This document shows, in pieces, positions 16,634-24,278 of a stretch of 43,456 nucleotides of DNA. Source of the DNA: Caldilineaceae bacterium (GTDB lineage: Bacteria; Chloroflexota; Anaerolineae; Caldilineales; Caldilineaceae). The stretch is taken from contig JALSIX010000130.1 of NCBI GenBank assembly GCA_026989655.1, positions 1 through 43,456 on the forward strand, written 5' to 3'. Made by a program: the position numbers and the translations under genes. Under the pieces are notes generated by a model, which saw only the letters and a list, made by a program, of their open reading frames with translations, was not told where the DNA came from and ran no database searches. Position 1 is the first letter of the stretch, and every line of letters starts with the position of its first letter.

Positions 16634-18451
16634 ATGGACCGCACGCCCCCTGCCACCGGCAACGAGGAGATCGAGCTCTACATGCGGACCTACTACTCCC
16701 TGCTGCGCAGCAGCGCGCCCATCCGCCTGCGCAGCCTGGAGGAGACCCATGTGGCCATGAACTCCAGCCTCCACTACCTGGCCGGCAGCTCGGAGATCGA
16801 CATGGCGGCCCTCTCCTACGCGGCCCTGCGGCTGCCGGCCTGCTTCCCGGATGTCTCCCTGGTGGTCATGGGCCAGATGGAGGAGGTCTTCCGCCGCCGG
16901 GGCTACCCCGGTGTGGAGACCTGGACCCCGGTGCGGGCCCGGGCTCGACGGCGGAAGATGTTCTTCGACCCGGATCGGGGCATCCTGGCGGCCTTCATCG
17001 CCAGCGTCAGCGACATCGACGACCTGATCCCCACCATGGTGGCCTACCAGATCGAGTGGAACAAGATCCACGCCAAGCTCACCATGAACTCCGCGGCCCT
17101 GACCCTGCTGGACGTGGCCGCGGACGGGCGGGCCCCGGCCCGGCCCCTCTCGCCGATCCTGGAGGAGGGACTGCGGGACCCCGAGGACATGCGCCGCCTG
17201 CGGGAGGCCCTGGGGCTGAGCGAGGACGATTTCCTGAAGCTCCAACAGGTGTGGCCCGGGTCCCTGTTGGTGGCGAACCTGCGCAGGGCGGCTTCTCGGC
17301 GGCTGGACATCCAGGTCACCGTCCTGGGGAGTGGCCTCTCCGACTACCGGCGGGCGGCCCAGCTCTGGTGGCACACGGTGGAACAGCACGTGGATCTCTC
17401 CTTGGTGGAGCGCCCCCTCTACTTCGTGAGCAGCAACACCCACAGCCTGGTCAACCTGCTCTCGGGCTTTGCTCGAGAGCACCAGGACACGATCCTGGAG
17501 TTCGTGTTGCGGGAGAAGCCGGAGAACCTCCATCGGGAGTACGAACGGCTCCAGCAGGAGGACCGCAGCCAGTTCGACAACTTCCTCTACTACGCCAGCC
17601 GGCTGTACCTGGAACATCCGGAATACCGGGAACAGGCCCTGGAGCAGCGCCGACGGTCCGAGCAGGCCGCGGGCATCACCCGGATCGCGGATCCCCACTG
17701 CCTGGATGTGCAGGCCCAGGTGGTGGACATCGGCCGCCTGGATCCGGACCGGCTGGATCCTCGGTTGGGGCCTTACTCTGCCCAGGAGTGGGAGCTGTTG
17801 CAGCGGAGCGACGCGGTCATCCTGAACATCGACTATCCCCTGGGCATGGCCGCCTACCACGTGCTGAGCCAGGTGAGCACCGCGGTGAACGAGCTCCTGG
17901 GGATCTACATCATGGGGAAGGCGGCCACCCTGAACGGCCGGGTGGGCGACGTGATGATCCCCAACGTGGTCTACGACGAGCATTCCCGGAATACCTTTCT
18001 GTTCCGCAACTGCTTCACCGCCCAGGACGTGGCCCCCTACCTGAACTACGGCACGGTCTTCGACAACCAGAAGGCGGTGACCGTCCGGGGCACCTTCCTC
18101 CAGAACCGCACCTTCATGCACGTGTTCTACGAGGAGGGATACACAGACCTGGAGATGGAGGCCGGCCCCTACCTCTGCGCCACCTACGAGGACATCTATC
18201 CCCGCCGCTATCCCCTGGACGAGATCGTGAACCTGTTCATCAACGCGCCCTACGACATCGGGGTGCTGCACTACGCCAGCGACACCCCCATCAGCCGGCG
18301 GCAGACGCTGCTCAGCAAGAGCCTGAGCTACTTCGGCGTGGACGCCACCTACGCCACCACCATCCCCATCCTCCAGCGGATCCTGCGCCACGAGATCGAA
18401 CGCCAGCGCCGCCTACGGGAGAGAGGGACGCTGGTCCCCACCGCCCAATAG
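16634..18451 (+). CDS. Uncharacterised protein with a nucleoside-phosphorylase-like C-terminal half
   Basis: A 605-residue cytoplasmic-looking protein without signal peptide or membrane helices. I do not recognise a named function. The N-terminal 200 residues are helical and contain MFFDPDRGILAAFIASVSDI. In the C-terminal half, MGKAATLNGRVGDVMIPNVV (residues 427-446) matches the GxAGxL...GDxxIP strand of the PNP/UDP phosphorylase and MTA/AMP nucleosidase fold, and TDLEMEAGPYL (about 504-514) matches its purine-side E-M-E motif. This suggests binding, and perhaps cleavage, of a nucleoside-type substrate; that is my inference, not a family annotation. The ATG at 16634 is fixed by GGAGGG five bases upstream. 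It is followed by a SirB1-like gene eight bases later, and both are probably in one operon with plsC. Confidence 0.8.
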   Translation: MDRTPPATGNEEIELYMRTYYSLLRSSAPIRLRSLEETHVAMNSSLHYLAGSSEIDMAALSYAALRLPACFPDVSLVVMGQMEEVFRRRGYPGVETWTPVRARARRRKMFFDPDRGILAAFIASVSDIDDLIPTMVAYQIEWNKIHAKLTMNSAALTLLDVAADGRAPARPLSPILEEGLRDPEDMRRLREALGLSEDDFLKLQQVWPGSLLVANLRRAASRRLDIQVTVLGSGLSDYRRAAQLWWHTVEQHVDLSLVERPLYFVSSNTHSLVNLLSGFAREHQDTILEFVLREKPENLHREYERLQQEDRSQFDNFLYYASRLYLEHPEYREQALEQRRRSEQAAGITRIADPHCLDVQAQVVDIGRLDPDRLDPRLGPYSAQEWELLQRSDAVILNIDYPLGMAAYHVLSQVSTAVNELLGIYIMGKAATLNGRVGDVMIPNVVYDEHSRNTFLFRNCFTAQDVAPYLNYGTVFDNQKAVTVRGTFLQNRTFMHVFYEEGYTDLEMEAGPYLCATYEDIYPRRYPLDEIVNLFINAPYDIGVLHYASDTPISRRQTLLSKSLSYFGVDATYATTIPILQRILRHEIERQRRLRERGTLVPTAQ

Positions 18452-18459
18452 GAGGAGGC

Positions 18460-19389
18460 ATGGAGCGCTGGAGCGAGACCCTGCCCCGTTTCCAGGCCGC
18501 GTTGGCCCGGGCCGGCACGCCGGTGGAGGAGCTGGCCCTGCTGGTGGGCGACCTTCTCCAGCCCGGGCTGGACCTGGCCCCCTATGGGCGGCAACTGGAC
18601 CTGCTGGCGGCCCAGGTCGCCCGGCGCCTGGCCCCGGGGCGTCGGGGGCGCCCGGTGGCCGAGGCCCTGGTGACCACCCTGTACACCGATCTGGGCTATC
18701 GGGGCAACCAGGGCCACTACTACGACCCCTTGAACAGCTTCCTGCATCGGGTCCTGGAGCGACGTACCGGGCTGCCCATCACCCTGGGCATCGTCTACCT
18801 GGCGGTGGGGCGGCGGCTGGGCCTGGAGCTGGTGGCCATGGGCCTGCCCGGCCATTTCATGGTCGGCTACCCCGCGGCAGACGGTCTCTGGCTTCTGGAC
18901 GCCTTCCACGGCCAGGTGTTGGCGGAGGAGGACGTGGGCGCCTACCTGGGCAAGCTCTTCGGCCAGGCCGTCGCGCTGCACCGCCCTCTGGCGGCCTACC
19001 GGCTCTCGCCTCGGGAGACGGTCCTGCGCGTCCTCAACAACCTCCGGGCCATCTACCTGGCCCATCGGGACTTTCCCCGGATCTGGGCCATCCTCCACTA
19101 CCTGGTGGCCGTGGCCCCCGCGCGGACCGAGTTCCTCCGGGAACGGGGGCTGGTGGCCTACCACATGGGGCGCCTGGTGGACGCCCAGCGGGATCTGGTG
19201 CGCTATTTCATCCGCCAGGGGCGGAGCCCCCTCCTCTGGGCCCGCAACGGCACGGATGCCGTCTCTGGGGCCCGAACCCTTCCTGGCCGCCCGTTCCAGG
19301 GGGCTGGGGCCCTGGAGCCCGACGAGGACGAGAGCGCCCTGTTGGGCGTGTTGGACGAGATCCACCGGAGCCTGGCCCAGCAGAACTGA
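18460..19389 (+). CDS. SirB1/transglutaminase-like family protein
   Basis: A 309-residue protein of the SirB1 (transglutaminase-like) family. The diagnostic region is RRTGLPITLGIVYLAVGRRL followed by LVAMGLPGHFMVGY, where the His of PGHF aligns with the transglutaminase catalytic His. The nucleophilic Cys expected ahead of the helix is replaced by Ile-Thr in LPITLG, as is usual for SirB1 proteins, so it is unlikely to be a thiol enzyme. The C-terminal part (NLRAIYLAHRDFPRIWAIL) has the helical TPR-like look found in the family, with a Gly/Pro-rich tail. AGGAGGAGG overlaps the previous stop codon region and fixes the ATG. Function is unknown. Confidence 0.85.
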   Translation: MERWSETLPRFQAALARAGTPVEELALLVGDLLQPGLDLAPYGRQLDLLAAQVARRLAPGRRGRPVAEALVTTLYTDLGYRGNQGHYYDPLNSFLHRVLERRTGLPITLGIVYLAVGRRLGLELVAMGLPGHFMVGYPAADGLWLLDAFHGQVLAEEDVGAYLGKLFGQAVALHRPLAAYRLSPRETVLRVLNNLRAIYLAHRDFPRIWAILHYLVAVAPARTEFLRERGLVAYHMGRLVDAQRDLVRYFIRQGRSPLLWARNGTDAVSGARTLPGRPFQGAGALEPDEDESALLGVLDEIHRSLAQQN

Positions 19390-19401
19390 CGGGGAAGAGC
19401 C

Positions 19402-20079
19402 ATGCGCATGCCCCGGGACGCCACCCGACTGTGGAAGAGCCTCTACCTGGTCGCGACCGTGCTCAGGCCCTTCCTCTGCCGCCTGGTGGTGGAGGGCCGG
19501 GAACACGTGCCCGCGGCCGGCGGTGTGGTCCTGGCGGCCAACCACCCCGGCGGCATCGATGTGGTCTTCCTGGGCTATGCCTCCCCCCGGCAGATCCACT
19601 ACATGGCCAAGCACGAGCTCTTCCAGATCCACCCTCTCTTCGCCGGCTTCATCCGGGCGGCCGGCGCGTTCCCGGTGCGCCGAGGCCAGAAGGATCGGGA
19701 GGCCATTGCCTACGCGGTCCGGCTGGTCCAGGAGGGCAAGGTGTTGGGGATGTTCCCCGAGGGCACCCGGAACCGGGGCCGAGGACTGTTGCGGGGCAAG
19801 CCGGGAACCGTGCGGATCGCCATGGAGGCCGGTGCGCCCATTGTGCCCACGGGGATCGTCGGGGTGCCCGAGTGGCACCGCACCTGGTATCGGCCGGGGC
19901 CGCGCCCCCAGGTGACCGTGCGCTTTGGCGAACCCCTCTTCTTTCCCAGGGACACGGAGGACCCGGCCATCGTCCAGGCCCGAACGGATCAGCTCATGCT
20001 GGCCATTGCACGGCTGTTGCCTCCAGACCAGTGGGGGGTGTACGCGGAGCGGCTGCAGGGGGCGTTGGCACGGCCGTGA
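19402..20079 (+). CDS. plsC: 1-acyl-sn-glycerol-3-phosphate acyltransferase, PlsC-type
   Basis: A 225-residue acyltransferase that transfers a second acyl chain to lysophosphatidate at the membrane, giving phosphatidate for phospholipid synthesis. The catalytic HX4D motif is NHPGGID (His48, Asp53), the substrate-binding motif is FPEGTR (residues 118-123), and a third block, GAPIVPTGIVG, is present. The first 30 residues are moderately hydrophobic and could sit on the membrane. Length is typical. It lies 12 bases after the SirB1-like gene and is the last gene before a convergent hairpin. A different acyl acceptor cannot be excluded, since the family is broad. Confidence 0.9.
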   Translation: MRMPRDATRLWKSLYLVATVLRPFLCRLVVEGREHVPAAGGVVLAANHPGGIDVVFLGYASPRQIHYMAKHELFQIHPLFAGFIRAAGAFPVRRGQKDREAIAYAVRLVQEGKVLGMFPEGTRNRGRGLLRGKPGTVRIAMEAGAPIVPTGIVGVPEWHRTWYRPGPRPQVTVRFGEPLFFPRDTEDPAIVQARTDQLMLAIARLLPPDQWGVYAERLQGALARP

Positions 20080-20130
20080 CCGGAGATCCGGGCCGGCCGG
20101 AAAGGCGGGGAGGAAAAGGAGAGGAAGGGC

Positions 20131-20157
20131 TGGGGGGTGCCCTCGCGGCACCCCCCA
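20131..20157. terminator. Bidirectional hairpin between plsC and korB
   Basis: TGGGGGGTGCC and GGCACCCCCCA form a perfect 11-base stem around a 5-base loop (CTCGC) between two convergent genes. There is no T-run on either side, so it may work as a factor-assisted terminator or 3'-end stabiliser. Confidence 0.65.
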
Positions 20158-20164
20158 GGGGCCC

Positions 20165-21229
20165 TCACAGCTCCTCCAGGATCCGGTCCAGCACCTCCTT
20201 GGAGGGGCGGAGTTGCTCCTCGGGCAGGTGGACCAGGGGGGTCTCCATCAGGTCCAGCAGCTCGTCCAGGGCGGGCTTGCCTTCCTCGATGTAGAAGAGC
20301 CCGGTCAGGAGCTTGCCCTCCTGTCGGCTCCGCTCCAGGGCCTGGATGGCCGCGTGCTTGTCCCGGGGATCGTGCTCCGGGTCGATCCGCTTGAGGACCA
20401 GCAGCGAGCCGTCGTGGAGCTCCACCTCGATCTCGTCCTCGTACTCCTCGATCTCGATCTCCTCGAAGGTGGTGGGCACGTACTGGATCTCGTGCAGGGG
20501 CACCTCGTGGGAACGGGCCCACGCGTAGCTCTTGGTGGAGCTCTCGTGGTTGTTGAAGGTGACGCAGGGGCTGATGATGTCCAGCACAGCAATGCCGTGG
20601 TGGCTCAGCGCGGCCTTGAGGAGCTCCTCCACCTGCTTCCGATCCCCGGCAAAGGAGCGGGCCACGAAGGTGGCGTTGGCCGCCAGGGCCTCCAGGCAGA
20701 TGTCCAACGGGGGCAGCCGGTTCACCCCCTGGTATTTGAGGACCTGGCCCTCGTCCGCGGTGGCGCTGAACTGGCCCTTGGTCAGGCCGTAGACCCCGTT
20801 GTTCTCCACGATGTAGACCAGGGGCAGGTTGCGGCGCACCATGTGTTTGAACTGGCCGATGCCGATGGACGCGGTGTCGCCGTCGCCGCTGACGCCGATG
20901 GCCTTCAGGGTATGGTTTGCCACCAGGGCCCCGGTGGCGATGGACGGCATGCGGCCGTGGAGGCCGTTGAAGCCGTGGCTCCACCCCAGGAAGTAGGCCG
21001 GGGTCTTGCTGCTGCAGCCGATGCCGCTCAGCTTGATCACCTGGGTCTGGTCCAGGCCCAGCTCCCAGGCCACACTCATGATCCGCTGGTCGATGCTCTC
21101 GTGGCCGCACCCCTTGCACAGGGTGGAGGGACGGCCCTTGTAGGCGCTCTTGGGCAGTCCCAGGCGGTTGAGCTGCTCTCTGCGGGCGGCCGAGGCCCGC
21201 TTGGCCGCGGCGGTTCGTGGGTCGCTCAT
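20165..21229 (-). CDS. korB: 2-oxoacid:ferredoxin oxidoreductase, beta subunit
   Basis: A 354-residue thiamine-diphosphate subunit. With the alpha/gamma subunit it converts a 2-oxoacid (probably 2-oxoglutarate) plus CoA to acyl-CoA, CO2 and reduced ferredoxin. Four cysteines suited to a [4Fe-4S] cluster are Cys38 and Cys41 (LCKGCGH), Cys72 (GIGCSSKTP) and Cys222 (SPCVTFNN). The ThDP site is GVSGDGDTASIG with the partner VENNGVYGLT about 25 residues later. The protein is about 60-70 residues longer than simple KorB, with an acidic segment (FEEIEIEEYEDEIEVEL) late in the chain. ATG 21229 has GAGGGAGAA upstream. It follows korA by 79 bases and ends at a convergent hairpin. Confidence 0.93.
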   Translation of the reverse strand: MSDPRTAAAKRASAARREQLNRLGLPKSAYKGRPSTLCKGCGHESIDQRIMSVAWELGLDQTQVIKLSGIGCSSKTPAYFLGWSHGFNGLHGRMPSIATGALVANHTLKAIGVSGDGDTASIGIGQFKHMVRRNLPLVYIVENNGVYGLTKGQFSATADEGQVLKYQGVNRLPPLDICLEALAANATFVARSFAGDRKQVEELLKAALSHHGIAVLDIISPCVTFNNHESSTKSYAWARSHEVPLHEIQYVPTTFEEIEIEEYEDEIEVELHDGSLLVLKRIDPEHDPRDKHAAIQALERSRQEGKLLTGLFYIEEGKPALDELLDLMETPLVHLPEEQLRPSKEVLDRILEEL

Positions 21230-21308
21230 GGTCGTTGTTCTCCCTCTCTCGGTCCCTGGACGTCTCTTTCTCCTGGCCGGCCTGCCTCGTTCGCCTGGAG
21301 GGGATGGC

Positions 21309-23156
21309 TCAGCCCTGGGCCTCCGGCGCCAGCCGTTCCAGGATGGACTCGGCGATGAAGCGGGCGCTCAGGGGCAGGCCGTCGCACTTGTTCACCGAGA
21401 GGAGCCGGGCCGCGTGCTCGGGCTCCTCGGTCTGGAGGATCTGGCGCAGCTGGCCGTCGAAGTTGTTCTCCACCACGAAGACCGGGCGGTGCCGGCGGAT
21501 GAACGCCCGAACGGGATCGTGGATGGGCAGGGCCCGCAGGCGCAGGTAGCTGGTGTGGACGCCCGCGTCCCGCAGCCGATCTCGGGCCTCCTGCACCGCC
21601 GGGTCGTTGCTGCCCAGGCTGATGATGCCCACGGTGGCCTGGGGGTCCTCCTCCACCACCGGGGCCGGGACCAGCTTGCGGGCGGTCTCGAACTTGCGGT
21701 GCAGGCGGGCCAGGTTGTTCTCCCAGTCCTCCGGCCGTTCGCTGTAGATCGCGTACTCGTTGTGGCCGGTACCTCGGGTGAAGTAGGCGGCCAGGGGGTG
21801 TGGGGTACCGGGCAGGGTCCGATAGGGGATGCCGTCCCCGTCCACGTCCCTGTAACGGCCCCAGGAGCCCCCCAGCTTCTCCAGATCCTCCGCGGTGAGC
21901 ACCTTGCCCCGGTCCATGGGCCTCTCCGGATAGGGGAAGGGATCGCAGATGTGCAGGTTCATGCCCAGGTCCAGGTCGCTCATCACGATGACCAGGGTCT
22001 GGAGCCGCTCGGCCAGGTCGAAGGCCGTGCCCGCGAACTCGAAGCACTCGGTGGGCGTGGCCGGGAAGAGGAGGACGTGGCGGGTGTCCCCGTGGCCCAG
22101 GTAGTAGGCGAAGAGGATGTCCCCCTGGGAGGTGCGGGTGGGCAGGCCGGTGCTGGGGCCCATCCGTTGGATGTCCCAGATGACTGCGGGGATCTCCGCG
22201 AAGTAGGCCAGGCCCGCGAACTCGGCCATGAGGCTGACCCCTGGGCCGCTGGTGCTGGTCATGGCCCGGGCACCGGCCCAGCCTGCCCCCACCACCATGC
22301 CGATGGCGGCCAGCTCGTCCTCGGCCTGGAGCACCGCGTAGGTGAGCTTGCCCGTCTCCGGATCCTTGCGGATGCGAGGGCCGTACTGGTTGATGGTCTC
22401 GGCCAGGCTGGAGGCCGGGGTGATGGGGTACCAGGAGACCAGTTGGACCCCGTTGAAGAGGGCGCCCAGGGCCGCGCCGGTGTTGCCGTCCACCAGGATC
22501 TTGCCCTCGTTGAAGCCCTGCATGGGCTCTACCCGGTAGGGGTCCTGTTTGACCAGGTGTTCCTGGGCCCAGGAATAGGCCCGCCGGACCATATCCATGT
22601 TCATGGCCACGGCCTTCTCCTTGCCCTTGAAATGCCAGTTCAAGGCCCCGTGGATCTGATCCAGGTGGATGCCCAACAGGTGGGCCAGACAGCCCACATA
22701 GACCATGTTGGCCACGTAGTCCCGGAGCTGGACCGGGATGTCGGCCTCCCGGACCAGTTTCTTCACCGGCATGGGGTAGAAGGTCACGTCCTTGCGGTGG
22801 TTGGCGATGGGCAGGGCCTCGTCGTAGAGGATCATGCCCCCGGGCGCGACCCGCTCCATGTCCTCGGCCACCGTGGCCGGGTTCATGCATACCTGGACCT
22901 CGGTGGTCTCTCGGCGGGCCAGATAGCCGTCCTTGCTCAGTCGAATGATGTACCAGGTGGGCAGTCCCTGGATGTTGCTGGGGAAGAGGTTCTTCCCGGT
23001 GACCGGGATGCCCATCTTGAACAGGGCCCGGATCAGCACGCCGTTGCTGGTCTGGCTGCCCGAGCCGTTGACCGTGGCCACGTTGATGGCGAAGTCGTTC
23101 ACCACCTCCTCGGGGCGGTCTTGGACTGCCGGGGCTTCCTGCAGAGTGACGCTCAT
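21309..23156 (-). CDS. korA: 2-oxoacid:ferredoxin oxidoreductase, fused gamma-alpha subunit
   Basis: A 615-residue fusion: residues about 20-200 are the gamma domain (NVATVNGSGSQTSNGVLIRA, GGMILYDEAL) and about 225-610 the alpha domain, with the pyrimidine-binding WYPITPASSLAE and TSGPGVSLMAEF. Gamma-alpha fusion is a common form of the 2-oxoglutarate enzyme. It needs KorB for thiamine and iron-sulphur chemistry and supplies low-potential ferredoxin for biosynthesis or a reductive TCA branch. Two ATGs are possible, at 23162 and 23156. AAGGAG at 23170-23165 lies only two bases from the first but eight from the second, so the second is chosen. A palindrome just upstream may be the operator of the neighbouring GntR regulator. 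Confidence 0.92.
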   Translation of the reverse strand: MSVTLQEAPAVQDRPEEVVNDFAINVATVNGSGSQTSNGVLIRALFKMGIPVTGKNLFPSNIQGLPTWYIIRLSKDGYLARRETTEVQVCMNPATVAEDMERVAPGGMILYDEALPIANHRKDVTFYPMPVKKLVREADIPVQLRDYVANMVYVGCLAHLLGIHLDQIHGALNWHFKGKEKAVAMNMDMVRRAYSWAQEHLVKQDPYRVEPMQGFNEGKILVDGNTGAALGALFNGVQLVSWYPITPASSLAETINQYGPRIRKDPETGKLTYAVLQAEDELAAIGMVVGAGWAGARAMTSTSGPGVSLMAEFAGLAYFAEIPAVIWDIQRMGPSTGLPTRTSQGDILFAYYLGHGDTRHVLLFPATPTECFEFAGTAFDLAERLQTLVIVMSDLDLGMNLHICDPFPYPERPMDRGKVLTAEDLEKLGGSWGRYRDVDGDGIPYRTLPGTPHPLAAYFTRGTGHNEYAIYSERPEDWENNLARLHRKFETARKLVPAPVVEEDPQATVGIISLGSNDPAVQEARDRLRDAGVHTSYLRLRALPIHDPVRAFIRRHRPVFVVENNFDGQLRQILQTEEPEHAARLLSVNKCDGLPLSARFIAESILERLAPEAQG

Positions 23157-23179
23157 AGGCATGGCTCCTTTGGACCGTT

Positions 23180-23194
23180 CAGGTGAAGCACCTG
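23180..23194. promoter_or_regulatory. Inverted repeat upstream of korA, candidate operator
   Basis: CAGGTG-AAG-CACCTG has perfect 6-base arms and lies 24 bases before the korA start, close to its ribosome-binding site. The adjacent GntR/FCD gene makes it a candidate regulatory site; it could also be a small mRNA hairpin. Confidence 0.4.
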
Positions 23195-23285
23195 GGAAGG
23201 AACAGATGGGTAGACGTGTCCATGCACGGAGGGCGGCCGGAGGGCTGCTGTCGATCCTCCGGGCTGGGCCCCTGGCCTGGGGATA

Positions 23286-24041
23286 TCAGCGTTCCGGGGC
23301 GGGATCGGGGCCATCCTGCACCTCGCTCCTCTCCAGGGCCGTCGCCCCGTTGGGCTTGCCCGGGGCCCCCTCCGGGGAGACCCCTCGGGCCTGCAGCAGG
23401 TCCATATGGTCCCGGTGAAGCTCCCGAGCCCGCTCGTCGTTCCCCGCGGCCAGGGCCTGGGCAATCCGCTCGTGGTAGTCCCAGACCTCGGTCAGGTAGG
23501 TGTAGTCCGCGTAGGTGTTCATCTCCACGGCCTCGTAGGCGTCCCAGTAGGCCTGCAGCAGGCCGGTGACAAAGGGGTTGTCCAGGCGACGGAAGATGGT
23601 CAGGTGGAAGGCCCGATGCTCGGGGTGGGGGATCTGGATCCGGGGCATGCGGAGCTTTTCCCAGGCCCGCTCCACCAACTGGAGCAGCTCGGCCTTGTCC
23701 TCCGGGGTGAGACGGGCCACGGCCTCGTCCCAGAAGGCCAGCTCCACCTGTCGGCGCAGCTCCCCGTAGGCCTGGAAGAGGTCTCGGTCCAGGTGAAGGG
23801 CCACCAGCAGACTGGTCCGCACCGCGGGGGCAAAGGCGTATCCCCGATACTCGATGCCCCGGCGGGGTCGGGCTTCCACCAGGCCCAGGACCCGGGCCAC
23901 CTCCAGTTGCTCGCGGAGTTTGCCCACGCTGACCCCCAGCTCCTGGCCGATCTGGCTCAGGGGAGGCAGCCGATCCCCGGGCTCCTGGGCATGGGCCAGG
24001 AGATAGCGGAGGAAGTCGGAGTCCAACAGGGAAAGGGCCAT
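23286..24041 (-). CDS. GntR-family transcriptional regulator, FCD type
   Basis: A 251-residue regulator. The N-terminal winged helix-turn-helix spans about residues 8-65, with PPLSQIGQELGVSVGKLREQ as the DNA-reading part and RRGIEYRG as the wing. The remainder is an all-helical FCD effector domain (FQAYGELRRQVELAFWDEAV, HRAFHLTIFRRLDNPF, YHERIAQALAAGNDERA). FCD proteins often sense organic acids and bind a metal through Asp/His residues; D and H residues are present at suitable spots (AFHLTIF, WDYHERI). It is transcribed towards korAB with 129 bases between, so it probably controls the oxidoreductase in response to a 2-oxoacid or related acid. The last 25 residues are Gly/Pro/Glu-rich. Confidence 0.88.
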   Translation of the reverse strand: MALSLLDSDFLRYLLAHAQEPGDRLPPLSQIGQELGVSVGKLREQLEVARVLGLVEARPRRGIEYRGYAFAPAVRTSLLVALHLDRDLFQAYGELRRQVELAFWDEAVARLTPEDKAELLQLVERAWEKLRMPRIQIPHPEHRAFHLTIFRRLDNPFVTGLLQAYWDAYEAVEMNTYADYTYLTEVWDYHERIAQALAAGNDERARELHRDHMDLLQARGVSPEGAPGKPNGATALERSEVQDGPDPAPER

Positions 24042-24115
24042 CTTGTGCCTCGGGCCGGGGTGCTGCCCCGCGGCCCACCCGGCCTGACGACCGGGGGATG
24101 AACGCTATATCGCCT

Positions 24116-24144
24116 AATTTATCCGATCAATATAAACGATGCAA
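24116..24144 (-). promoter_or_regulatory. Possible promoter for gntR-korAB in an AT-rich patch
   Basis: On the minus strand TTGCAT (24144-24139) and TAAATT (24121-24116) are 17 bases apart. The surrounding stretch from about 24105 to 24160 is strikingly AT-rich for this genome. GATCAA (24125-24130) and TTGATC (24154-24159) form inverted arms 23 bases apart across it, a possible regulator site. Confidence 0.45.
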
Positions 24145-24236
24145 ATAATCTGCTTGATCTGTGGGCCCAGTATACCACGGAAGCCGGAAGCAGGCAACTT
24201 GTGGGATCCGCCGCGCGGGAGGGGAGCCGGTCCCTG

Positions 24237-24252
24237 GATCTCCGAGGAGATC
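24237..24252. repeat. Perfect palindrome after the GGDEF/EAL gene
   Basis: GATCTCC-GA-GGAGATC lies 27 bases beyond the stop of the c-di-GMP gene. There is no T-run after it on the minus strand. It may be a weak terminator or a protein-binding site ahead of gntR. Confidence 0.4.
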
Positions 24253-24278
24253 GGGAGTGTGGCGTTCCGCGTTTGCCT

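Noticed and set aside
16565-18391. Minus-strand frame of about 600 codons opposite the 605-residue protein
   Set aside because: The plus-strand frame has a Shine-Dalgarno sequence, balanced composition and coupling to the next gene; the minus frame is a compositional shadow.
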